NCBI GenBank assembly: GCA_029959665.1
Contig: JASCOI010000003.1
Span: 1-64,000 of the forward strand
DNA length: 64,000 bases
Source of the DNA: Microbacteriaceae bacterium PS02333
GTDB lineage: Bacteria; Actinomycetota; Actinomycetes; Actinomycetales; Microbacteriaceae
Direction of reading: 5' to 3'
The translations under genes and the position numbers were made by a program. Position 1 is the stretch's first letter. Each line of letters opens with the position of its first letter. Positions 41,492 through 51,708 of the stretch are shown piece by piece. The notes under the pieces were generated by a model, which was given only the letters and a program-made list of their open reading frames with translations, was not told where the DNA came from and ran no database searches.

Positions 41492-42577
41492 CTAACGGCC
41501 CAGCACCGCCGCCACTGCGTCCACGTCCGACTCGTCGTTCCAGTGGTGGAACGCGAGCCGGAGCCGTCCCGCCCTGCCGGACGCCGTGATCCCCGCCGTG
41601 GTCAGTGCCGCGAGCCCCGCGCCGGACGGATCCGGCACCGTCATCACGGCCTGCGACTGCCCGGCGACCCCGAGGCGGGCCGCCAGCTGGTCCGCGAGAC
41701 CGGTGCCGTGCCTCCAGACCGTGTCCATGTCGAGCGACGCGACGTGCCGCAGGGCGGCGACCGCCCCTGGCCAGGCCTGCCATGCCGGCGACACGTCGAA
41801 CCGGCGGGCGTCGTCGGCGAGTCGCATCGCGGGGCCGTAGCAGGAGGACCAGACGTCCTCGCCCGCGTACCAGCCGGCCTGGACCGGGCGGAGCCACTCC
41901 TGGGCGGCGGCCGACACCGTCATGAACGCGACGCCGCGCGGCGCGCAGAGCCACTTGTAGGCATGGGTGACGGTGACGTCGAACGGTGCGGCCGAGATCG
42001 GCAGGATCCCCGCAGCCTGGGTGAGGTCGCAGAGGGTCCGCGCACCGACGGAACGGGCGGCGGCCACGACGGCGTCGTTGTCCGCGACCGCGCCGGTCGC
42101 CGACTGCACCGCCGACCACGCCACGAGTGCGGTGTCCGCGGTCACGGCCGTCGCCAGCGATGCGAGCGGGACGCTCCGGACGTGGATCCCGCGGTGCGCC
42201 TGTGCGAGGAACGGGAAGACGATGGAGCTGAAGTCCCCCTCCGGGACGAGCACCTCGGCGCCGTCCGGCAGCGACGACGCGACGACCGCGGTCATCGCCG
42301 AGGCCTGCGAGCCGGTCGCGACCCGGCTGGCATCGACGCCGACGATCTGCGCGAACAGGGCTCGCCCCTCCTCGACGAGCTCGCCGTACCGGATCGGACT
42401 CGACCCGCAGGCGCCCCAGTCGTCGAGGTCGGCGCGCATCGCCGCGAGGGTCCCCCGTGTCGGGAGCCCGGCGGTGCAGGCGGCGAGGTAGCCGTGGCCG
42501 TCGACGAAGGAGTCCATGCCGATCATGCTCGTGCGCGACGATCCATCACACCAGAGCAGTTCTGTTTGCTTCGCCAT
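41492..42577 (-). CDS. Class V aminotransferase / cysteine desulfurase-like protein
   Basis: A 361-residue PLP enzyme. PLP-binding Lys208 in [13 protein letters not shown] and Asp184 (CDLTQAAG) are visible. The Cys-containing active loop of true desulfurases is missing, so transamination or another PLP reaction is more likely. Start is uncertain: ATG at 42577 lies within the promoter of the divergent LysR gene and might be leaderless; ATG at 42526 or 42517 would give the more conserved N-terminus. The LysR regulator next door probably controls it. Confidence 0.85.
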   Translation of the reverse strand: MAKQTELLWCDGSSRTSMIGMDSFVDGHGYLAACTAGLPTRGTLAAMRADLDDWGACGSSPIRYGELVEEGRALFAQIVGVDASRVATGSQASAMTAVVASSLPDGAEVLVPEGDFSSIVFPFLAQAHRGIHVRSVPLASLATAVTADTALVAWSAVQSATGAVADNDAVVAAARSVGARTLCDLTQAAGILPISAAPFDVTVTHAYKWLCAPRGVAFMTVSAAAQEWLRPVQAGWYAGEDVWSSCYGPAMRLADDARRFDVSPAWQAWPGAVAALRHVASLDMDTVWRHGTGLADQLAARLGVAGQSQAVMTVPDPSGAGLAALTTAGITASGRAGRLRLAFHHWNDESDVDAVAAVLGR

Positions 42578-42590
42578 AGCATTGCGTTAT
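42576..42590. promoter_or_regulatory. Overlapping divergent promoters and candidate LysR box
   Basis: TAGCAT (42577-42582) lies 6 nt before the LysR ATG. On the other strand TAACGC (42584-42589) is 6 nt before the aminotransferase ATG at 42577. The 15 bases have partial dyad symmetry (ATA-N-C ... G-N-TAT) and contain a T-N11-A LysR-type motif. Confidence 0.45.
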
Positions 42591-43542
42591 GGACGATCTC
42601 GACCCGCAGCTGCTCCGCGCACTCCGAGCGGTCGCCGATGCCGGGTCGATCACCGGCGCCGCCGCCACCCTCGGGTACAGCCAGCCCGCCGTCAGCCAGC
42701 TCCTGCAGCGGGCCGAACAGCGACTCGGACATGCGCTGCTGCTCCGGGGCGCTCGCGGCGTCACGCTGACCGAGGCGGGACAGGTGCTCGCCGACCACGC
42801 GCTGCACGTGCAGGCTGCCCTGACCGCTGCACAGGAGGACCTCGACGCCGTCGGGGGGCTCGCCCGCGGACGGGTCCGGATCGCGGGCTTCCCGAGCGCC
42901 TCGTCGACACTGGTGCCCGCAGTGCTCGCGTCGATGGCGGCTGCGGTCCCCGGGGTCACGACGTCCTATGTCGAAGTCGAGCCCCCTGAGGCGCTCGAGC
43001 TGGTCCGGCGGGGCGAGGTCGACGTCGCGCTGACGTTCACGTACGTGGGTGACGACGTCGCGACCGATGCCGGGCTGGTCACGAGGGCGCTGGGTCGCGA
43101 TCCGCTCGCGCTGGTCCGGCTCGCGCTGGTCCGGTCGGGAGGCTCGGGGCGGGCTCGCCTCGCCGGCTCGGCGGGTGCCGTCGCCGGTTCTGGCGCGGTC
43201 GATCTCGCCTCCCTGCGTGGTGCGCGGTGGATCGGCGGGTGCCCGCGCTGCCGTGGGCACCTGCTTGCCTCGTGCGCGAGCGCCGGGTTCACGCCGGACA
43301 TCGTGCTCGAGACCGACAACGCCGCAGCGGTGGTGGGCCTCGTCGCTGCCGGACTCGGGGTGGCACTCCTCCCCCGACTGGCGCTCGCGACGACGGTGAT
43401 CCCGCCTGGGGTGTCGATCGACCCCGTCGACGACGAGCTCGCTCGGCGGGTCGAGGTCGTCGTCGCGCGCGGGGCTGAGCGGGTGCCGAGTGTCCGAGCG
43501 GCGCTCGACGCGGTGCGTGCGGCGGAACCGTTGCTGGCCTGA
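42589..43542 (+). CDS. LysR-family transcriptional regulator
   Basis: A 317-residue LysR regulator: N-terminal winged helix-turn-helix (residues 1-60, ADAGSITGAAATLGYSQPAVS) and a periplasmic-binding-like effector domain (about 90-310). Divergent from the class V aminotransferase with start codons 11 bp apart, the classical arrangement in which the regulator controls its neighbour. The effector is unknown. Predicted leaderless transcript. Confidence 0.92.
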   Translation: MDDLDPQLLRALRAVADAGSITGAAATLGYSQPAVSQLLQRAEQRLGHALLLRGARGVTLTEAGQVLADHALHVQAALTAAQEDLDAVGGLARGRVRIAGFPSASSTLVPAVLASMAAAVPGVTTSYVEVEPPEALELVRRGEVDVALTFTYVGDDVATDAGLVTRALGRDPLALVRLALVRSGGSGRARLAGSAGAVAGSGAVDLASLRGARWIGGCPRCRGHLLASCASAGFTPDIVLETDNAAAVVGLVAAGLGVALLPRLALATTVIPPGVSIDPVDDELARRVEVVVARGAERVPSVRAALDAVRAAEPLLA

Positions 43543-43563
43543 CGCGTTGCGCGTGTACCCCCG

Positions 43564-44361
43564 CTAGGCGGTCGGGGCGTCCACGGCGCCGCCGTACCGA
43601 CGGTCACGGCTCGCGTACTCCTCGATCGCACCCCAGAGGTCGCTGCGGCGGAAGTCGGGCCAGAGGCGGTCGAGGAACACCATCTCGGCGTAGGCGGACT
43701 GCCACAGCAGGAAGTTGCTGGTGCGTTGCTCGCCCGAACTCCGGAGGAACAGGTCGACGTCGGGCATCTCCGGCACGTACAGACGCTTCGCGAGGGCCTT
43801 CTCGGTCACCTGGCTCGGCTTGAGGCGACCGGCTGCGACGTCCTCGGCGAGCGACCGGACCGCGTCGGCGATCTCGTTGCGGCCGCCGTAGTTGACGCAC
43901 ATCGTCAGGGTCAGCACGTCGTTGCCCGCGGTCATCCGCTCGGCGGTCTCGAGTTCCTCGATGACGCTGCGCCAGAGCCGTGGGCGCCGACCGGCCCAGC
44001 GGACACGAACACCCCACTCGTGCAGCTGGTCCCGACGGCGGCGGATGACGTCGCGGTTGAAGCCCATCAGGAACCGGACCTCCTCCGGGGAGCGCTTCCA
44101 GTTCTCCGTCGAGAACGCGTACGCCGAGATGTGCTTGACGCCGATCTGGATCCCGCCGGCGACGACGTCGAGCAGCGAGGCCTCGCCGGCCTTGTGTCCC
44201 TCGATGCGCGTGAGTCCGCGGCCGTTCGCCCACCGACCGTTGCCGTCCATCACGATCGCCACGTGCTCCGGGACGAACCGTGCGGGGATCGCCGGAGGCG
44301 TCTCGCCCGTCCAGTCGATCGGCTTGAAGGGCTCCGGTTCGGCGGAACGACGGGGGCTCAT
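43564..44361 (-). CDS. uppS: Isoprenyl (undecaprenyl/decaprenyl) diphosphate synthase
   Basis: A 265-residue cis-prenyltransferase that makes the long polyprenyl diphosphate carrier of cell-wall precursors. The catalytic Asp39 is in [12 protein letters not shown]; HisSerAla-type [16 protein letters not shown] and [16 protein letters not shown] follow. ATG overlaps the recO stop by 4 bp; recO-uppS is a usual actinobacterial pair. Confidence 0.95.
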   Translation of the reverse strand: MSPRRSAEPEPFKPIDWTGETPPAIPARFVPEHVAIVMDGNGRWANGRGLTRIEGHKAGEASLLDVVAGGIQIGVKHISAYAFSTENWKRSPEEVRFLMGFNRDVIRRRRDQLHEWGVRVRWAGRRPRLWRSVIEELETAERMTAGNDVLTLTMCVNYGGRNEIADAVRSLAEDVAAGRLKPSQVTEKALAKRLYVPEMPDVDLFLRSSGEQRTSNFLLWQSAYAEMVFLDRLWPDFRRSDLWGAIEEYASRDRRYGGAVDAPTA

Positions 44362-45209
44362 GCGGTGTGGGTCCCTTCGGGGGCGCTGGGGTCGAGGGTC
44401 GGTGCCGGGGGTGCCGGGACGGTCGCGACCGCCCTGGCCGTCGCTTCCGGTCCGCCGTGCGTGGTCGGCACCGGCACGGGGTGCTCGGTGCGGTCGACGT
44501 GCGGCAAGGACTTCAGCGATCGTTCCAGGTGCCACTGGGCGTAGGCCGCGACCACGCCGGAGGCCCGGGACCTGCTCCGCTCGTCGGCGGCGTCGACCGT
44601 GCGCCAGTCCCCTGCGAGCAGCGAGCCGAGGATCGACAGTGTGGTGTGGTCGAGCCGGGGCGAGCCGGGAGGCGCGGCCCCGTCGGCGACGACCCCGCCG
44701 AGCTGGACGACGAACGCCGAGTGCGGGCCGGGCTCCCCAGTCACCGCACAGTCCGAGAACGACGGCGCCCATCCGGCGATGCTCATCGCGCGGAGCAGGT
44801 ACGAGTCGAGCGTCGCGCTCGGGACGTGCTCGCTGCGTGACAGGGAACGGAGGGCACCGACGAGCAGCAGGTACTGCTGGAGTCCGGCGTCCGCTTCGCT
44901 CAGTCGGTCGGCGGTCTCGACCATCGCGCTGGCGGCCGTGTACGCGCTGTAGTCCGCCACGATCTGCGCGCCGTACGACCCGAGCGACTCCGCCTGGGTC
45001 ACGATGTCGAGCGAGCGGCCCTCGTAGAACTGCGCGTCGACGACCATGAACGGCTCCAGCCGGGAGCCGAACTTCGACGCGGTGCGCCGGACGCCTTTCG
45101 CCACGGCGCGGATCTTGCCGTGCTGTCGGCTGAGCATCGTGACGATGCGGTCCGCCTCACCGAGCTTGTGGGTGCGGAGCACGACACACTCGTCCCGGTA
45201 CAGCGGCAT
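44358..45209 (-). CDS. recO: DNA repair protein RecO
   Basis: A 283-residue recombination mediator that helps RecA load at gaps with RecF/RecR. OB-fold at residues 1-80 ([23 protein letters not shown]), helical domain with a single pair of the zinc-site Cys positions only (FSDCAVTGE...); the second Cys pair of classical RecO is lost. The Pro/Ala-rich C-terminal tail looks disordered. Start at ATG 45209, supported by GATACT 6 nt upstream. Confidence 0.93.
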   Translation of the reverse strand: MPLYRDECVVLRTHKLGEADRIVTMLSRQHGKIRAVAKGVRRTASKFGSRLEPFMVVDAQFYEGRSLDIVTQAESLGSYGAQIVADYSAYTAASAMVETADRLSEADAGLQQYLLLVGALRSLSRSEHVPSATLDSYLLRAMSIAGWAPSFSDCAVTGEPGPHSAFVVQLGGVVADGAAPPGSPRLDHTTLSILGSLLAGDWRTVDAADERSRSRASGVVAAYAQWHLERSLKSLPHVDRTEHPVPVPTTHGGPEATARAVATVPAPPAPTLDPSAPEGTHTA

Positions 45210-45215
45210 GCCCCC

Positions 45216-45221
45216 AGTATC
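45216..45221 (-). promoter_or_regulatory. -10 element of recO (leaderless)
   Basis: GATACT on the minus strand, 6 nt before the ATG at 45209. Confidence 0.45.
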
Positions 45222-45279
45222 CCCCGCGCCTCCGACACGGCGCGCCGCGCGGGGGCGGACACGCGGGGTCGAGCCGAGC

Positions 45280-45378
45280 GTGCCGCGGGCCCTTCCGCGC
45301 GTGCCGCGGGTCCTTCCGCGCGTAGGAGGTCGAATCGCGCGTAGGCGGTCGGAAGTTCTGACCTCCCACGCGCGATTC
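45280..45378. repeat. Intergenic repeat cluster with 11-bp inverted repeat
   Basis: Two 21-nt units (45280-45300 and 45301-45321, one mismatch) are followed by two GTAGG(A/C)GGTCG units from 45322 and 45341. GAATCGCGCGT (45332-45342) is a perfect inverted copy of ACGCGCGATTC (45368-45378). The GGAGGTC/GACCTCC parts add a second dyad. It fills much of the 271-bp gap between recO and leuA and encodes no convincing protein. Confidence 0.8.
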
Positions 45379-45416
45379 CGCTTCCCATCGCGACCGTTGT
45401 GGGCCGGAACGCGACG

Positions 45417-45467
45417 ACGGCCGGGAGGTACCGTGCGGGGCGGACCCGCACCGTGCCTCCCGGCCGT
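45417..45467 (-). terminator. Long hairpin, leuA terminator
   Basis: A 23-bp arm (45417-45439) pairs with 45445-45467 with only two mismatches around a 5-nt loop. It begins 13 bp after the leuA stop codon. Confidence 0.8.
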
Positions 45468-45480
45468 GGTGGCGGACCGA

Positions 45481-47274
<1,794 letters not shown>

Positions 47275-47302
47275 TCAGGTGGTGTCGGCCGACGACGAGA
47301 CT

Positions 47303-47341
47303 CCGCGACGAGGTGGGCCGGTGTGTCAGGCCTCGTCGCGG
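47303..47341 (-). promoter_or_regulatory. Attenuator stem of the leuA leader
   Basis: Eleven bases (47303-47313) pair perfectly with 47331-47341. The 5' arm overlaps the last codons of the Leu-rich leader peptide, so ribosome position decides whether the stem forms. It lies about 50 nt before leuA and has no T-run; control may act on transcription or on translation of leuA. Confidence 0.7.
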
Positions 47342-47370
47342 CAGCGAAGGAGGAGGAGCGCCGAGTACAT
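47326..47370 (-). CDS. leuL: Leucine leader peptide
   Basis: A 14-residue ORF, MYSALLLLRCRDEA, with four Leu codons in a row (CTC CTC CTC CTT) and an excellent ribosome binding site (AAGGAG, 4 nt from the ATG). It lies 72 bp upstream of leuA. Ribosomes stalling at the Leu codons under leucine shortage would change leader folding and raise leuA expression. This is the classical attenuation design, and similar leu leaders are known from actinobacteria. Confidence 0.85.
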   Translation of the reverse strand: MYSALLLLRCRDEA

Positions 47371-47433
47371 AGCTCCTTCACCGTAGCACCGGTCCGCCTC
47401 GTGTGACGCGTCGGTTCCGCACCACCGTCACCG

Positions 47434-48831
47434 TCAGTCGACCGCGAGCGCCTCGGTCGGCGGGACGCGCATGGCTCGCCGGACGGGGGCGACGGTGGCC
47501 ACCACCGCGAGGACGAGCGCACCGGCGACCACGATGACGATCGTGGTCGGTGGGAGCACCGGACCGACGGGCTGACCGAGCGACCCGAGCAGCGTCTGAC
47601 CGCCGACCCACCCGTAGAACGTCCCGAGCACGAGCCCGGTGAGGACGGCCGCGACGACCATCTGCACGGCCTCGGTCACGATCATCCGACGCACCTGCGC
47701 ACCGGTCAGCCCGAGCACACGCAGCAGCCCGAGTTCGCGACGCCGCTGCAGCACGCCGAGCGCGAGCGCGTTGACGACACCCACGGCGGCGATCACCGCG
47801 GAGAAGCCGACGATGACGCTGACGACGCCGTTCACCTGGACGAAGAAGTCGCGCATGCCCTGCAGCTGCTCCGGACTCCCGCCCTCCAGCTGCCCGCGGA
47901 GCTGTGTCTCGAGTACCTGCTGCATCATCCCGAGCGCGACGGCGAAGGTAACGAGCAGGGTGACGCCGATCACGAGTCCGATCGTCGCCCGGGACGACCG
48001 ACCCGGCGCACGCATCGCGTTCCGGCCGGCGAGCAGCACCACCGGGTCCTTGGCACCGATGCGGCCGATGAGCGCCAGGACGGGCGGCATCACGATCGTG
48101 GCGCCGACGGCGATCCCGGCGAACGACACGAACCCACCGAGCGCGGCTGGCAGGACCGCGAGGGGCGACGCGCCGCTCACGGCGAGCCCGAGCACCATCA
48201 GCGCCCCGCCGCCGGCCATCAGCAAGATCGCCCAGACCTTCCGTGCGATGCCGGACCGGACGTCGTCGTGGCTCGGCTCGACACTCGAGGACAGCGCCTG
48301 GAGTGGCGTGACCGTCAGGACCCGACGGGACCCCACCGCGAACGCACCCCAGGTGGCGAGCACGACCGCGACGATCGGCAGCACGAGCTGCCACGGCACG
48401 AGCGTGTAGGTGGTGTCCGGCAGGAACCCGTTGCCCCGGAGGACGGCGACGAACAGCGCACTGAGGCCGGTGCCGACGACCGCGCCGACGAGTCCACCCA
48501 CGACCCCCACGACGAGGCCCGCCCGGGTGATGCGGGACCGGAGGGTCGCACCAGTGGCACCGACCAGGCGCTGGAGCGCGAGGACTCGCGTCTGCCCGGC
48601 GATGAGGGTCGCGCAGGTGTTCGCCGTGACGATCGCCCCGACGTACAGCGCGATGCCCAGGAACAGCCAGCCGATCACGTCGAGGATCGCCTTGACCGGT
48701 CCGAGGTCGGAGAGTCCGGCGGCCGTCATCGCCTGGGTGACGATGCCCGGCGCGATGACCAGTGCCGAGCCGAACGTGGTGCCGAGTGCGGCGACCAGGA
48801 CGGTGGGCGAGAAGTCGCGGAGGGCGTTCAC
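47434..48831 (-). CDS. FtsX-like ABC transporter permease
   Basis: A 465-residue permease with two FtsX domains of about four helices each (roughly 10-150 and 270-455) joined by a middle hydrophobic pair, without the large extracellular MacB domain. The motif LQRLVGATGATLR and RELGLLRVLGLTGAQVRRM mark the cytoplasmic coupling helices. With the ATPase just upstream it forms a lipid/peptide-acting or antimicrobial-resistance ABC exporter. GTG start overlaps the ATPase stop. The LTGA motif is near the end as in this family. Confidence 0.88.
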   Translation of the reverse strand: MNALRDFSPTVLVAALGTTFGSALVIAPGIVTQAMTAAGLSDLGPVKAILDVIGWLFLGIALYVGAIVTANTCATLIAGQTRVLALQRLVGATGATLRSRITRAGLVVGVVGGLVGAVVGTGLSALFVAVLRGNGFLPDTTYTLVPWQLVLPIVAVVLATWGAFAVGSRRVLTVTPLQALSSSVEPSHDDVRSGIARKVWAILLMAGGGALMVLGLAVSGASPLAVLPAALGGFVSFAGIAVGATIVMPPVLALIGRIGAKDPVVLLAGRNAMRAPGRSSRATIGLVIGVTLLVTFAVALGMMQQVLETQLRGQLEGGSPEQLQGMRDFFVQVNGVVSVIVGFSAVIAAVGVVNALALGVLQRRRELGLLRVLGLTGAQVRRMIVTEAVQMVVAAVLTGLVLGTFYGWVGGQTLLGSLGQPVGPVLPPTTIVIVVAGALVLAVVATVAPVRRAMRVPPTEALAVD

Positions 48832-49580
48832 GCTGCGGCCTCCATCCCCAGCATGGTGGTGGAGATGTCCGCGGCGCTCATCGCCGGGCGGTCCCCCACG
48901 ATGCGGCCGTCCGCGAGGAACAGGATGCGGTCCGCGTTGGCGGCCGCGACCGGGTCGTGGGTCACCATGACGACGCTCTGCCCCCACTCCGCGACGGCAC
49001 CGCGGAGGATGCCGAGCACGTCACGCCCGGTCCGGGAGTCCAGGGCACCGGTCGGTTCGTCGGCGACGACCACCGCCGGGCGCGATGCCAGCGCGCGTGC
49101 GATCGCGACCCGCTGCTGCTGTCCGCCGGACAGCTGGTGCGGACGGTGGGTCAGGCGGTTGCCGAGTCCGAGCATCTCGACGAGCCGGTCGATCCACGCC
49201 GATTCCTGCTTGGAGGGCTTGTGTCCACCCAGCAGGAACGGCAGCCGGATGTTCTCGGCGACGTCGAGCGTCGGGACCAGGTTGAACGACTGGAACACGA
49301 ACCCGAGTCGACGTCGGCGGAGTTCGGTGAGCTCCTTGTCGCCGAGCTGCGTGATGTCGGTGCCGTCGATCTGGATGCGGCCGCCAGAGACCGTGTCGAG
49401 CCCGGCTGCGACGTGCATGAGCGTCGACTTGCCGGAACCGGACGGGCCCATCACCGCGGTGAACTCGCCGGCGCCGATGTCGACGCTGACGTCGTCGAGC
49501 GCCGTGACCCGGCGTGCGGCGTCCCCGTAGTGCTTGGACACGTGGTCGAGGCGGATGATCGGTGCGTGGCTGGTGGTCAT
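48828..49580 (-). CDS. ABC transporter ATPase, MacB/LolD type
   Basis: A 250-residue ATPase: Walker A GPSGSGKST (about 44-52), Q-loop FVFQSFNL, signature LSGGQQQRVAIARAL, Walker B VVVADEPTGALD and H-loop VMVTHDP. Typical of transporters that work with FtsX-type permeases on peptides or lipids. ATG at 49580 with GGTGG upstream. It starts 144 bp after the response regulator gene; the gap may hold the regulated promoter. Confidence 0.93.
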   Translation of the reverse strand: MTTSHAPIIRLDHVSKHYGDAARRVTALDDVSVDIGAGEFTAVMGPSGSGKSTLMHVAAGLDTVSGGRIQIDGTDITQLGDKELTELRRRRLGFVFQSFNLVPTLDVAENIRLPFLLGGHKPSKQESAWIDRLVEMLGLGNRLTHRPHQLSGGQQQRVAIARALASRPAVVVADEPTGALDSRTGRDVLGILRGAVAEWGQSVVMVTHDPVAAANADRILFLADGRIVGDRPAMSAADISTTMLGMEAAA

Positions 49581-49724
49581 GCATCCACCTTGACGATCAG
49601 GAGGCCCGGTCCGCGTCGGTCCGTCGGCTTCCGTGGATCGTCCGCTCGACTCGGTTCGCTGTGGACGGGTCATCCCACCGGATGACACCGTGCGGCGCCG
49701 GGCGCTGCGCACAGCAGCCGATCG

Positions 49725-50396
49725 TCAGTCCTTCGTGACGAGCCCGTGCTGGTGCGCGAACACCACGAGCCGCACGCGGTCCCGCAGCTCGAGCTTCGTG
49801 AGCACCCGTGAGATGTGGGTCTTCACCGTCGCCTCGCTGACGAACTCGTGCTGGGCGATCTCGCTGTTGCTGAACCCCCTGGCTGCCAGGTCGAAGATCT
49901 CCCGTTCCCGAGGCGTCAGTTCGGCGAACGCGGCCGGGACGTTCGCTGCCTGCTCCTGCGCGTCGTCGTACCGGCGGAGGAGTTCCCGGGTCGCCGACGC
50001 CGCGAACACGGCCGTCCCCGCGTGCACCGTCCGGATCGCCGCGAGCAGGAACTCCGGGTCAGCGTCCTTCAGCACGAACCCGCTCGCCCCGGCACGGATC
50101 GCCTTCGCCGCGGCCTCGTCGAAGTCGAACGTCGTGAGCACCAGGACCTTCGCACCGTCCGTCCCGCCGTCCTCGACGATCTTCGCGGTCGCCGTGATCC
50201 CGTCCATGACCGGCATCCTGACGTCCATGAGCACCACGTCCGGGCGTCCCGTGCGGACGAGTTCGACACCGCCGGCGCCGTCGCCCGCCTCTCCTACGAA
50301 CAGGAGGTCCGGCTGCGAGTCGATGAGCATCCGGATCCCGGTGCGGAACAGGGCCTGGTCGTCGACGAGCGCGACGCGGATCGGGGTGTCGGTCAT
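49725..50396 (-). CDS. NarL/FixJ-family response regulator
   Basis: A 223-residue regulator: receiver domain with D12-D13, phospho-acceptor Asp58 in VVLMDVRMP, Thr in VLTTFD and Lys in FVLKD; C-terminal LuxR-type helix-turn-helix (LTPREREIFDLAARGFSNSEIA ... ATVKTHISRVL) at about 155-215. Its start overlaps the histidine kinase stop by 4 bp. Probably switches on the ABC transporter downstream. Confidence 0.94.
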   Translation of the reverse strand: MTDTPIRVALVDDQALFRTGIRMLIDSQPDLLFVGEAGDGAGGVELVRTGRPDVVLMDVRMPVMDGITATAKIVEDGGTDGAKVLVLTTFDFDEAAAKAIRAGASGFVLKDADPEFLLAAIRTVHAGTAVFAASATRELLRRYDDAQEQAANVPAAFAELTPREREIFDLAARGFSNSEIAQHEFVSEATVKTHISRVLTKLELRDRVRLVVFAHQHGLVTKD

Positions 50397-51652
50397 CGTC
50401 CTGTGTGCTCCTGGTCGGTGGTGTGGTCCGTCGGCTGCCTCGCCGTGACGAGCCCCCGCGGCATCTGCCCGCTCGCGGGGTGCGCGGGCATCCGGACCGC
50501 GACGGCGAAGTCGTCGCCGCGTGGTCCAGCGGTCATGCTGCCCCCGGACATCGTGGCACGCTCCCGCATCCCGACGAGCCCGTGCCCGGTTCCCGGTCCC
50601 GCGTGCCCATGGTCAGCACGGCGGTTGACGACGTCGATCTCGACGGTGTCCGGGCGGTACGTCAGGGTGGCCTGCACCGGGGTGCCGTGCTCCCCGTGCT
50701 TGTACGCGTTCGTCAGGCTCTCCTGGACGATGCGGTAGACGGCGAGCTGCGTGGTGGTCGGGAGGGTGGTCGAGTCGCCGTTGCGCTCCACGCGGACGTC
50801 GAGCCCGATGGCGCGCATCTCCGTCACGAGGAGCTCGATGTCGTCGATGTCCGGGGTCGGCGCGGTGCCCTGCTCGTGTCGGAGCGCGCCGAGCAGCTCC
50901 CGCACGTCGCCGAGCGCCCGCCTGGCCGTCCCGGAGATCGTGCTGAGTGCCTGGTCGGCGACGGCTGGGTCGGCCTTCAGCGCGTACCGGGCACCGTCCG
51001 CCTGCGCGATGACGACTGCGAGGGAGTGCGCCACGATGTCGTGCATGTCGCGTGCGATCCGCACCCGCTCCTGCTCGACCGCGACCGCACGGTCCGCCCG
51101 GGCCGCGTCGCGTTCGGCGAGGAGCAGGGCCTCACGACTCATCCGCGCGGCCCGACGGGTCCGCACGACGACACCCGCGAGCCACGGCAGCAGGAGCAGC
51201 GCCAGGATGACCACGAAGTACGCGATCGTGACCTGCATCGACTCCCGCGCCGGTGTCGTCGCAGTGTCGATGGTCAGTCGCTGGGCGTAGTCCTTCGCGC
51301 CGACGTACACCGCGGCCGTGATCGCGCCGCCGATCGCCGAGACGAGTCCCGCCAAGCGGACGCGTCGGCTGCCGTACGCGCTCGTCGTGTAGACGATCGC
51401 GGCGATGAACGCATCGGCACCGTCCGGGTTCTGCCCGGTCACCATCTGGAAGACCGCGGTGACCCACGCGACGGTCAGCGCGAGGCTCGGCGAGAGACGC
51501 CTGAGCGCGAGCGCCACGGTCAGGCCGAGCACGGTCAGGTACGCGAGCGGCCCGTCGATCCCCCGAGTCGACGTGACCGCGACGAGCACGCCGAGCACGC
51601 CGGCGACCACGAGGTCCACGACGATCTGGGCGCGCAGCATGGGACGGAACAC
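50393..51652 (-). CDS. Sensor histidine kinase (HisKA_3 type)
   Basis: A 419-residue membrane kinase with about five to six helices in the first 165 residues, no large sensor domain, then the dimerisation helix with phospho-accepting His204 (ARDMHDIVAHS) and ATP-binding N-box (YRIVQESLTNAYKHGE) and G-box (GHGLVGMRER). This is the intramembrane-sensing form often tied to antibiotic or envelope stress. The GTG at 51652 is preferred over the ATG at 51640 because TACCGT lies exactly 6 nt upstream. Confidence 0.9.
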   Translation of the reverse strand: MFRPMLRAQIVVDLVVAGVLGVLVAVTSTRGIDGPLAYLTVLGLTVALALRRLSPSLALTVAWVTAVFQMVTGQNPDGADAFIAAIVYTTSAYGSRRVRLAGLVSAIGGAITAAVYVGAKDYAQRLTIDTATTPARESMQVTIAYFVVILALLLLPWLAGVVVRTRRAARMSREALLLAERDAARADRAVAVEQERVRIARDMHDIVAHSLAVVIAQADGARYALKADPAVADQALSTISGTARRALGDVRELLGALRHEQGTAPTPDIDDIELLVTEMRAIGLDVRVERNGDSTTLPTTTQLAVYRIVQESLTNAYKHGEHGTPVQATLTYRPDTVEIDVVNRRADHGHAGPGTGHGLVGMRERATMSGGSMTAGPRGDDFAVAVRMPAHPASGQMPRGLVTARQPTDHTTDQEHTGR

Positions 51653-51658
51653 CCGTCC

Positions 51659-51664
51659 ACGGTA
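51659..51664 (-). promoter_or_regulatory. -10 element of the kinase-regulator operon (leaderless)
   Basis: TACCGT on the minus strand, 6 nt before the GTG at 51652. It lies in the 56-bp gap after era. Confidence 0.45.
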
Positions 51665-51708
51665 CGGCTGCGCGCCGTCGTGCGCGTCAATCCACGGAAT
51701 GACCCGCG

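Noticed and set aside
45280-45378. CRISPR array
   Set aside because: Units are adjacent without unique spacers of constant length and no cas genes are present.
45210-45480. N-terminal extension of RecO reaching 45536
   Set aside because: The extra codons read through intergenic repeats; the OB-fold begins at the ATG at 45209, which has a well placed -10 element.
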